Source of the DNA: Trissonchulus latispiculum
Lineage: Eukaryota > Nematoda > Enoplea > Enoplida > Ironidae
DNA: 64,000 bases
Reading direction: 5' to 3'
NCBI GenBank assembly: GCA_030248195.1
Contig: JASAND010028355.1
Coordinates: 1-64,000, forward strand
Each line of letters begins with the position of its first letter. The stretch's first letter is position 1. Under the pieces are notes generated by a model. That model was not told the DNA's origin, ran no database searches, and was given only the letters and a program-made list of their open reading frames with translations. The translations under genes were made by a program, and so were the position numbers. Below are positions 55,501-62,467 of the stretch, in pieces.

Positions 55501-58500
55501 GCTTCCTCTACTGGACTTAAATTATTGATATCAAAGTCAACGTTGAGATTTTTCGCAATATCGTCGTCTGGTATAACGAATCCTTCCGAAGGCTCTTCGC
55601 TTTCAACTGCAAAAGTTATCACCAGATGGGTAGTAGAAGTGACAGTAGTAGTGATGTCGGTTGTAGTAGTTGTTGTTGTAGCAGAAGTTGTCGTAGTAGT
55701 AGTTGTGGCAGTTGTACTAACAGGTCTTGTGGTTGTAATTGTCACAGCCGTGGTACTTGTGGTGGTACTTGTAGTGGAAGTGGTGGTGGTGGTAGTGGTA
55801 GTAGTAGTAGTAGTTGCAGTAGTGGTTGTGATAGTAGTGGTGGTTGTTGTTGGCACCTGGCTTGTAGACATTGTTAGTACACACTCCGTTCCAGTAAGTA
55901 CCACTTTTACGGAAGCTGTGGGAGTTATTCCGGCAAATTGGATTGTCCTCGTGCAGTATGTTAAAACTGCTGTAAGTGTAGTTGTGTCAACCACAGTCTG
56001 TTTAAATGTTGCCGCAGACAGTGTGGTAAGTGGTCCTTTTGCTTTGGTTTCTGAGGCTGTGGTCGCAGTTACTGCGTAGACTGGCTTTCTTTCAGAAGTT
56101 CTCCTTATTGATGGAATGGTGGAGCTGATTGTATACTTTTTTCGCAGTAGGCCACTTGTGATGTTCATAAATATTTCTGAAATAAATGGCAGAACAACAA
56201 TGTCGAGCAAAATTCAAGCTAAGGCTAAAATCTCATACCTGTTTCCTACTCTAACTGCAAACTTTTCTAATTGGTTTGGTATACTGCACGCACAACTAAA
56301 ACTACAAAGTACATAGAAGACTAAATCCAACACAAACTTAAATCAAAATATCAAAATAAATAGAAATCTGAATCATATCAAATGTCCCCTAGAGAAAGCT
56401 TTAAAATAGTGTGACTCCTTCTAACTCCAAAAATTTTGAAAGCGTTTTGAGGAACGTTGCACACAATTACACGGCCACCTTAACAGATGTGTTTTTGCGC
56501 AAATCCATTTGAACCTTTTAGTTGCTCCGACTGCTACTTTCTAGCTTGCTAAAGAGATTACTTAACAAAATTGAGATAAGTAGTCCAAATTGAGCGTTCG
56601 TACCATTCGTTGCTTTTGTTGTGAGAAGTACAGCTGACCATGAAGTAACAATTAATTTAGTATGTGCCAAAGACATCAATGGAAACTGATTTGTCTGATG
56701 CTTAATTACTGTTTGCATGTTTGCATAAGAAATCGTGGCACTGCTACAGGTTACATTAACTTTTGAAACACATTCCGTTAATAGAGGTATGACCGTTGTA
56801 GCGGTTGACGTTGGCGCTGTTGCAGTTATTTTTGCCGTCGTCGTTAGTATTATTGTTGTTCTGTGCGTCTGGATAGGTCCATGAGTTAATTCTGAAATGG
56901 TCAGACCCGGAGTGGACTCTGCAGTACTGCTGAAAGCATATAAGCAGACATACAAATATAAATTATAATTGCAATACATAATTAACTAATTTTCGAATGC
57001 AATGTATGGTGGGAGTGATAACGTTAATCCCAATGTCAATGTACCGCAATCTAGAATTATAACGACATTCGAACGAGAATGAAAACGAATGTACTCAACT
57101 GTACAAAGCTTCAGAAACAGAAATAATGCAATATCCTGTTGTCTGTTGTTATAACTCATTATTTGCAAAAAGAAAGGATTATTTGCATATTACTTCTAAA
57201 CCTAATCTGCCTATCATCTATTCTCACTATTATCAGTGTCACTCTTATAATCTCGCACTTGGTAGCATCAAGAGTACATAATAACTAAGAGTGTGACAAG
57301 CGTCCCACTCTTAGTTATTAGGCTGCAGACATCATCTGCACAATAACGGCCTACCCCCCCCACAACTGAGTACCTGGTGACCCCCCCCACAACTGAGTAC
57401 CAGGTACACAATTGTGTACGAGCACTCGCTTGTATGTTTACATGTTGAAGCCAAAAACAGGTCCAAAAACATTCTGTCGGCAGCTGGCCACTTTTTAGCT
57501 TCAACATGTAAACATACAAGCGAGTGCTCGTACACAATTGTGTACCTGGTACTCAGTTGTGGGGGGGGGGTCACCAGGTACTCAGTTGTGGGGGGGGTAG
57601 GCCGTTATTGTGCAGATGATGTTTTCTGCTTGATAACTAAGAGTGTGACGCTTGTCACACTCTTAGTTATTATGTACTCTTGGTAGCATATATATCTCTT
57701 TCTGCAGTTGTTTAATATAGTTATTTTGAAACAAATGCAAAAGTAATAACTTTCTATGTCGTTCAATTTCTGTTTTCACTGATTCGGTTAAGGATACAGG
57801 CAATTTATTACTGCACAGCCAAACCAATTTTTGATTGCAGTCTAGATAGGCAATGCGATAAATAGCATCCTGTATTCCGGGGCAGTATGATAAGACACAC
57901 ATGGCTAAGCACATGCTACTCTCGGTGGTAATTGCCTTTGCATCCGTAATCGCGTTTTTGCAACGCAATGAATTTTTCGGGCACACGCCTTTGCCAATCC
58001 ATACCCAAGGCCACTGCAATTCATTTGCTAAATGTGAAAATTGAAGTGTCAAGGCATCTATCAAGTAATTTTTTCTGCCAATTAATATTTAAAAATTACA
58101 TAGTTGCTTGTTGCCTACTACATAAATACTTGCTTATTGCCTACTACATAAATACTGACAAAAGATTCTTTTATATATTGCGTAGCCGCTGACATGATGG
58201 CAAACAGTTTAACAGCACGACATTAAAACTAGAAAGTTCGCTTCATCATATGTGAAATTTTGGAAGTTCACCCTGCCTTCGACAGTGTATTCATTGCTTC
58301 CAATAATTGTACACGTACCAGATGCCCTTGCTGCTAATGACTTTTCCAAAAAAGCACCAAATTTCTTGGCATCTTCATCCGATGAAAATGTAGCTAGTTG
58401 AGCGTTATTTTCTTGGCACCTTTTTACTGAGTTTTCATATGGCAGTAAACCGGAAGACTGCCAACTGTTAATACAGAGTGACCCAATCTGCTGCCCGTGG

Positions 58501-58509
58501 TTACTACAT
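43260..58509 (-). CDS. DEG/ENaC-family channel gene with mucin-like and C-type-lectin-like ectodomain
   Basis: DEG/ENaC proteins are trimeric sodium channels with two membrane segments and a large Cys-rich ectodomain. Exons in transcription order: about 58509-58220 and 58075-57690 (lectin-like), then 56929-56604, 56176-55462, 55417-55179, 54514-54425, 47909-47703, 46154-45824, 45685-45619, 43574-43260. From 56929 onward every junction has consensus GT/AG sites and compatible phases. The core shows CSFCGIPC, YGFCYTL, GIRVQVH, CEQICLHHFAVKICGC, CNCKDACKD and a TM2 with the GIS selectivity-filter motif. TM1 and the cytoplasmic N-terminus are missing and presumably lie beyond 64000. Nematode EGAS channels carry added ectodomain modules of another kind (EGF). 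The lectin exons are joined less securely, because splice phases at 57690 are unclear. Confidence 0.8.
43655..43806 (+). repeat. SINE-like dispersed repeat, copy 2
   Basis: Aligns with the reverse complement of 29465-29650 over most of its length. The minus strand carries the B-box-like GGTTTAACTCC. Confidence 0.65.
44179..45551. mobile_element. TIR element with TTTGCGCGCA motifs
   Basis: TCTCATTTGCGCGCACG near the left matches GTGCGCGCAAATGGGAG near the right. TTTGCGCGCA repeats several times in each subterminal region. An 8-bp repeat GATTCAAA flanks it (44171-44178, 45552-45559), as expected of hAT-like insertion. The hAT-type element at 44371-45279 is nested in it. Confidence 0.65.
44371..45279. 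mobile_element. Non-autonomous hAT-type element with TGGGTC arrays
   Basis: TIRs are CAGGGATGGAAACTGGGTCA and its inverse, with an exact 8-bp duplication CAAGATAC (44363-44370, 45280-45287). Both subterminal regions are filled with TGGGTC/TTTGGGTCTGGGTCA repeats. No transposase. Confidence 0.92.
45619..45685 (-). CDS. DEG/ENaC small exon
   Basis: A 67-nt exon between TATATTTTAG and GTATGT reads RDSVVLRIKYRHTNYE. It matches the strand that precedes TM2 in the family (L.V.Y....Y). Its phases (2 in, 0 out) fit both neighbours exactly. Confidence 0.8.
45824..46154 (-). CDS. DEG/ENaC Cys-rich exon
   Basis: Reads YEAVSCEQICLHHFAVKICG, then a P-containing stretch, then ELCNCKDACKDTVFS and HADW. 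This is the conserved C...C....I..CgC ... C.C...C....ys.....dW thumb region. Acceptor TTTTGCAG, donor GTGAGT. Confidence 0.9.
46219..47615. mobile_element. hAT-like element with GGGATGGGAT arrays
   Basis: The right end, read inward, is CAGTGTTGGCATCTGGGATG; the left end is CAGTCGGCTAATGGGACG. TGATCAGC (46211-46218) and TGATCAGG (47616-47623) form an 8-bp duplication with one mismatch. CCCATCCCAT repeats cluster at both ends. Its core matches 34669-34810 (inverted) and 49310-49870 (direct). Confidence 0.8.
47703..47909 (-). CDS. DEG/ENaC palm/finger exon
   Basis: Acceptor TTTGTATTTAG, donor GTACCA, phase 1 at both ends. Reads SEYLFTTVSSGIRVQVHLEE then GINLPTGIHSLL, matching the family's G..V.IH....P...e.g..v.pG.....l. 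The upstream intron is occupied by a BEL/Pao element whose LTR begins 48 bp from this exon. Confidence 0.88.
48240..48647 (+). pseudogene. BEL/Pao Gag C-terminus
   Basis: Reads CERVWTVASMREHLKKLLQA, then a basic stretch. In a second frame a knuckle CAYCKANH..SDEC appears with stops inside it. BEL Gag ends with this W....lr..L...i..RE ... C..C...H....C layout. Confidence 0.8.
48654..50008. mobile_element. TIR element with GGATTAAA arrays, nested in BEL
   Basis: Ends TTCTATTTCTTTAAAGATTAAA and the inverse TTTAATCTTTAAAGAA. GGATTAAA/TTTAATCC is repeated many times near both ends. GTAAGG is repeated on either side (48648-48653, 50009-50014). The core at 49310-49870 matches that of 46219-47615. 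Confidence 0.8.
50080..51294. mobile_element. TTAA-flanked MITE, copy 2, nested in BEL pol
   Basis: Ends GGGGGGGTCGC and GCGATCCCCC, with inner TIRs GATTTCGCTCATTTTCACA and TGTGAAAATGAGCAAAATC. TTAA at 50076-50079 and 51295-51298. Its ends match copy 1 (24119-25366). It splits the BEL frame exactly at TTAA. Confidence 0.88.
51295..52778 (+). pseudogene. BEL/Pao pol remnant (RT start to integrase)
   Basis: PPENYELAMGRLRSLLRKL at 51320-51380 is the RT beginning. Most of RT and RNase H is missing or unreadable. RRGLPKLIVPDNAAHLKLAE at about 52272 carries a catalytic Asp of integrase, and WSGGFYERMIGHVKTALRK the catalytic Glu. The sequence continues in broken frame to 52778. Confidence 0.82.
52779..53135. 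mobile_element. Small TIR element with GGGGTCTGCCCC motifs, nested in BEL
   Basis: The left end ACGGGGTCCGATTCTGGGGG resembles the inverse of the right end (CCCCCATTCCTCCCCCACGT). GGGGTCTRCCC repeats at both ends. It interrupts BEL pol between integrase and its C-terminal domain. Boundaries are approximate. Confidence 0.6.
53136..53447 (+). pseudogene. BEL/Pao DUF5641-like C-terminus
   Basis: Reads LNSFWIIWRSEYLYCLRERS, then VGDIVIANDM, KWKLAKIVEPI and RPINLLYPLEV. This is the standard domain after BEL integrases. The stretch to 54006 holds no further domain. Confidence 0.85.
54425..54514 (-). CDS. DEG/ENaC small exon with CYT motif
   Basis: A 90-nt exon between TTGTTTTTCAG and GTATAT, phase 1 on both sides. 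It reads RQYGFCYTLYNP, matching the family's yG.CytfN motif that follows the CsF.g..C segment of the preceding exon. Confidence 0.85.
54948..54997 (+). ncRNA. tRNA-like 50-mer without anticodon arm
   Basis: GGCTCCG and CGGAGCC form a perfect 7-bp acceptor-like stem. TGGTGTAGTGG after the first strand is a good A box. The B-box region (GGTCCGTGGTTG) is degenerate. There is no room for an anticodon arm, so this is a tRNA relic or SINE head, not a canonical tRNA. Confidence 0.5.
55179..55417 (-). CDS. DEG/ENaC exon with CSFCGIPC
   Basis: Acceptor TATTTTAG, donor GTTAAC. A helical stretch ends in EQFIMSCSFCGIPCS. This matches e.fi..CsF.G..C, the first Cys block of DEG/ENaC ectodomains. The upstream phase (one base to complete a codon) fits the mucin-like exon. 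Confidence 0.88.
55462..56176 (-). CDS. Thr-rich mucin-like exon of the channel gene
   Basis: Acceptor CATTTATTTCAG, donor GT/GTAGGT. The first half is a Ser/Thr-rich domain with a Cys pair (TYCTRTIQFAG ... TGTECVLT). About 80 residues of nearly pure Thr with Ser, Val and Ala follow, as in O-glycosylated stalks. It ends with an acidic segment (ESEEPSEGFVIPDDD). The opposite strand is also open over the repeat but shows only Val/Ser runs. Exit phase 2 fits the CSFCGIPC exon. Confidence 0.8.
56604..56929 (-). CDS. Second Thr-rich exon of the channel gene
   Basis: Acceptor TATGCTTTCAG, donor G/GTACGA. Thr-rich with a Cys pair (LLTECVSKVNVTC) and a shape like the first half of the next exon, so the two may be duplicated modules. 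Exit phase 1 matches the next exon. Reading past the donor gives a short hydrophobic tail and a stop, an alternative end that might be GPI-like. Confidence 0.7.
57269..57682. mobile_element. Foldback DNA element, copy C
   Basis: Ends CAAGAGTACATA and TATGTACTCTTG, with arms of about 200 bp inverted almost perfectly. The 7-bp duplication is GTAGCAT (57262-57268, 57683-57689). The arms carry CCACAACTGAGTACC repeats. It sits at the 3' edge of a lectin-like exon. Confidence 0.92.
57690..58075 (-). CDS. Lectin-like exon, second
   Basis: Acceptor AATTGGCAG at 58076 (or TTTAG at 58029). Shows WPWVWIGKGVCPK and a later CNQKLVWLCSNK, resembling the W.G ... C....w.C.. end of C-type lectin domains. The donor is unclear, because the foldback element begins at the exon edge and the candidate donors do not give the phase needed by 56929. 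Confidence 0.5.
58220..58509 (-). CDS. C-type-lectin-like exon, first
   Basis: Reads GSLCINSWQSSG, then SVKRCQENNAQLATFSSDED, then a helix and IIGSNEYTVEG. C...a...C....a.L.t..s.......f is the N-terminal half of a C-type lectin domain. No calcium-binding EPN/QPD motif is seen, so sugar binding is not implied. Exact borders are uncertain. Confidence 0.6.
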
Positions 58510-58639
58510 CTGATTTGACGGATGTGGCGGTCCTCTATCTTTGATCGCTTTTGTTTATATTGCAATTTGTGCGGCAACAAACCTATAATAAACTACTAAA
58601 GTCAATCAGTCTAAACAAGCGTTTTCGCCCCGCCCGTCA

Positions 58640-59390
58640 TTTTACCCTTTATAGAATGACTTCATTTTCAATGAAAGCCTGTTTACAACTTTCTCCCGGC
58701 ACACGAAGAGCTTTTATATTCATTCATACCAGTATTCAGCTGATCCTATAACTCTACTTTTGACCAATTTTGACCGTTTATGGTCATTTTGGCTAAACTC
58801 CATCACTCATTGTCCCTTTGCATTCCATTTTGCCGCTTTGGTCCAATTATAACTTTTGTTCTACTCAAGGAGAGCTTTCGAATGATATTCATGCTAGCAA
58901 GTTTCCGTCACTTTCAGTTATGACCCATCTTGGCATCTCCCTGTTGGTAACTGTAATTTTGCATAGAACTATGCAAATTAGTGTAGCGGGTGCGTACTTC
59001 TAGCTGTTCCCTAGGTCCTCAGAGCTCACACTTGGAGCATGGCTTTACTTTATGGCAACAAATTCAACAGCTGAAGGAACAACGCAGAAACATTCCAACA
59101 TTAACAATAATTCAATGTTCAGCTGCAAGATGTTTTGGCGTCAAGATCTTGGTGCAACATTTAAAATTATTACAAGACATAACATCTCCAAGATAAAAAG
59201 TACCAAATCTTACGTAGGTTAAACTTTAAAGGTTGTAGCTACAGTATACCCTTAATAGATATTTTGGTCTAACTTTTGGTTACACCCAGTAAAACCAAAA
59301 ACCCAATAACAATACAAAACCAAAAAACCAAAAACAAAACATTGGAACAGTAACTGAAGTCCAAAACCAAATACACAAATTTTGGTGCTT
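58640..59390. other. Intronic or intergenic repeat-rich stretch
   Basis: It holds another copy of the TTTCGAATGATA unit at about 58845-58930 and an AAAACCAAAA-rich low-complexity patch at 59280-59390. No exon is recognised. Confidence 0.5.
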
Positions 59391-59696
59391 AAACTGTCAG
59401 TTTTGCTGAGGAGGGCGAAGTTTTAGATTTTCTTGAGCTTCCGCACCAAGAAAACCACCACTAACGGACAGCCAAAATTCACCCGAAGGAAATCGGACAG
59501 CCGAGATTGCCAGGAAAGCGGATCCCGGAGGCAGAGATACAGGTCCAGTAAAGCGCAATGCCATCAAAGTTGCAATATCCAACGGCAGTCGCATCGGAGG
59601 AACGGATGGCGTCGGCGGATGACCCACTGAGCGGAAACCTGGTGGCGGAGGTCCATCGACTCGTGAAGTCGAATAGGCCGGTGTAGGTAAAGGGCC

Positions 59697-60575
59697 TTAG
59701 GTCGAGAACACCAAAGTAGTATTGGCAACTGTCGTGACCGATGTTGATCCCATGGTAGTCGAATCTCCCAGCACCACCGGTTCGGCAACGACCATAGCTG
59801 ACGTCACAGTAAGTGGCTCATCTTGTAGAGGTGTCTGCGGTCTCTCCGATGGCATCAGTTCAACTCCTGCAGCCTCGGACGAAGGCGGAGTAGATGTAAC
59901 CACCGACTTGGATTCGGAATCCATAGATTCTTCCTGCTCCTTTCCTACAGCGACGACTCGAGGCATGTCGTCATCATCGGTTAGATCTGCTAGAGCATTC
60001 TCGGAACCATTGGCGACTTCGCCCACTGGCAACGATAACAGTGGGATCGGAACCGTGTCTTCTTGCTGATATGGGGTGACGGACACGAATCTTTTGCAGC
60101 TGGCTAAGTCCGGTATAAACACAGTCCACAGATCAAACAATGACAAAGTGCCCCGCACAGTGAGATGAAGGCGATCTGGAGAGTAAAGAGTCCAGCGAAC
60201 GCCACCAGTATGAGTAGCGCTGAATGGATTCCGAGTGGGAACCAATTCACCAGCCATCACATGACAGCCGTCGTCCAAAATCTTTGTGCGCACATAGTCT
60301 TGGAACTCTTGCGCAGCATCTGCAATGGTTTCCGCCTGCGGAAGAGGCAAAGATAAATAAATCTGGATGCAAGGACTGGTATTCTTGGAGAGTGCCTTCT
60401 GGGGCTTCTGAAAGGTCTTATCAAAATCTTGCCGAGTATCATTGAGAAGGTGGTTAACCTCTACATGGAGAACCAGGTAATGACACTGACTAAGCTTATA
60501 TGAATCCAGAATGTCAACCACAGCAATCTTTTTGGGTGTCTTCACTTCATCACCATGTCTGCATTGCTTATTCAA
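59697..60575 (-). CDS. Unrecognised 292-residue ORF downstream of gag
   Basis: I do not recognise this protein. The N-terminal 190 residues look globular (for example SLFDLWTVFIPDL), and the C-terminal 100 are acidic then Ser/Thr/Pro/Val-rich. It follows a decayed Gag in the same strand, eight bases after its frame ends, so it may be a structural or accessory protein of that retroelement. No protease, RT or integrase motif is present between them or after. A further short Pro-rich frame lies at 59397-59627. Confidence 0.4.
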   Translation of the reverse strand: MNKQCRHGDEVKTPKKIAVVDILDSYKLSQCHYLVLHVEVNHLLNDTRQDFDKTFQKPQKALSKNTSPCIQIYLSLPLPQAETIADAAQEFQDYVRTKILDDGCHVMAGELVPTRNPFSATHTGGVRWTLYSPDRLHLTVRGTLSLFDLWTVFIPDLASCKRFVSVTPYQQEDTVPIPLLSLPVGEVANGSENALADLTDDDDMPRVVAVGKEQEESMDSESKSVVTSTPPSSEAAGVELMPSERPQTPLQDEPLTVTSAMVVAEPVVLGDSTTMGSTSVTTVANTTLVFST

Positions 60576-60582
60576 ATTACAG

Positions 60583-62245
60583 TTATTGGCCTTTAAAGGA
60601 AAGCAACAGAGACATTAACTGTAGTGATATCAAAAGATATAACCTCCTGGGACTAGGTATCGGAGAAACAATTGCAGATTGACCTTCTAAGCCAAAAATA
60701 TAATCTTGGAGGTTACAAAATTTCTTTGATTCATTTAAAAAAAAACAAGTATTTGCAGTTTTAAGTCTTGAAACTTTGTAGTGTCGCTTCTGCTTAAGCT
60801 TTCTCAAGGCCTGATTAATCTTGCAACCGGGTTTAGAATTTTTAACCTCAGAGCCGGCATTTAAGAACTCGGTATTCTCGACAGGCTTAAACGTGTCTTG
60901 GAGTGTTGGAGTCTTGGTGATGATTTGCTGAGCTTGTTGAACGGTTACCAAATCAATGGAATTAACGAATTTTTGTCCAGCATAAACATAAGCAGTTAAA
61001 GTTTGCAGTTGTTCTTTTACGAGTTCTAGCTCTTGACGCTCTGCATGAGCTTCTGCTGAAATGTTATTAATAGCTACAGAGTCGTCAATTCGAACTCGAG
61101 GCGTAAATGTTTGGGGCGGAGTGTTAGACCTGCTACGCCAATTAGCATCGCTATCTGCTAAGCTACACCTGTCCTGACAAGACGAGCGAATATGACCGTA
61201 CCTTCCACAATGATCACAAGTAGGTGAACCATCAGGAGTCCAACGGGAACGGTTCTGACGATTTTGGAACCTTTCTTGCCGGCTACGGTTAAAAAATCTT
61301 GGAGAACGTCCATAATCAAAATTAGCATAAGTTCGGCGGCTATTGTATCGCATGAATCCGTCAAGCCGTCTTTCCAGACGATCAAGTTTGTCATTCTCTA
61401 GATCTGTTTGTCTATCAATTGAAGCAACATCCTTATCGGTACGTGCTCCTCTTTGCTTATTCTGTTTCTTATCTAGCTCTGTGAGCACAGACGAAAACAA
61501 ATCGCAGAGGGGAACGACTTTGGATCTATCCGAGCTGTTAACAGAATCTTGAGACTGCGTTGCAGAATGAATTTGAGTTGAGCCTCATTTGTATGAGCAA
61601 AAGTTAGTGCTTTATCTAAGGTTCTTGGAGCTTTATTAAGCACTGACTTCTGCAGTTTCGCAGGGAGACCAGCTACAAATGCATCAAGAGTAAGTTGTTC
61701 TTGTGCATTCGCATCTATATCTGCATAGGCTTGTCTACCTAATTTCTTAATTTCCTGAGCAAATTTTGCCAAAGTTTCTGATTCTCGCTTTTTGCGACTT
61801 CTTAGCTCAAGCACGCTGAATCGCTTGTGCTCCGGTGGAATCAACTGTTTTCAACGTGTCAACTAAATTTGCATAAGTTTGTTTTGTATCCGATGACAAC
61901 AAGTTGTATTATAGAGTGCCGTGTCCCGTAAAAACGTAGGCAGTCTTTTGAGCTTCCTTTCCTGGTTCCACCCGTACCCAGTAGTAACTGGTTCAAAAAT
62001 TTCGTACCATTCAAGAAAATGTTCGGAAGGTGAACAGTAAAACTTTCCTATTTCGGCTAACGGACCCGTCAATTCAAAATCGGAAGTTAGGTTATTCACA
62101 TCCGCGAGTAAAGTCTTGACTCAGTATTACTAAATTCATGTGTCACATAATCTGAGGTTTCCTTAGCATTAGTTTCAAGAGCTTGTACAGTTCTGGTTAA
62201 CTGCCTGAAGTCTCTTGGAGTCCCTTCTTCTTTATCAGACATTAA
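60583..62245 (-). pseudogene. Decayed retrotransposon Gag
   Basis: Pieces in several frames: a start near 62240 (MSDKEEGTPRDF), then FYCSPSEHFLEWYEIFEPV at about 62030, then FSVLELRSRKKRESETLAKF and AFVAGLPAKLQKSVL at 61600-61820, and a knuckle CDHCGRYGHIRSSC at about 61200. Just upstream (minus strand) TGGTGCCGAAACAG looks like a primer-binding site, so an LTR should end near 62300. Confidence 0.75.
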
Positions 62246-62467
62246 CAAATGACGCTAAAAACACTACCAAAAACGTCTGTTTCGGCACCAAATGAAGAAG
62301 AAGAAGTTTACTCAAGAATGGAAAAAAATAAGCAGAAAAGAAACGGAATGCATAATAAGTACAGAAACTAAATAACATATATGCGTATATAGCAGTTAGT
62401 GTAGCATAAATGACAAAAAGAAACAAACAAACTAAATAAATTCGAGTCTTGAGACGGACGAGGAGGA

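Noticed and set aside
55408..56079. Val-rich plus-strand ORF over the mucin-like exon
   Set aside because: It is the complement of the Thr codon repeats; the minus strand has splice sites, phases and flanking homologous exons.
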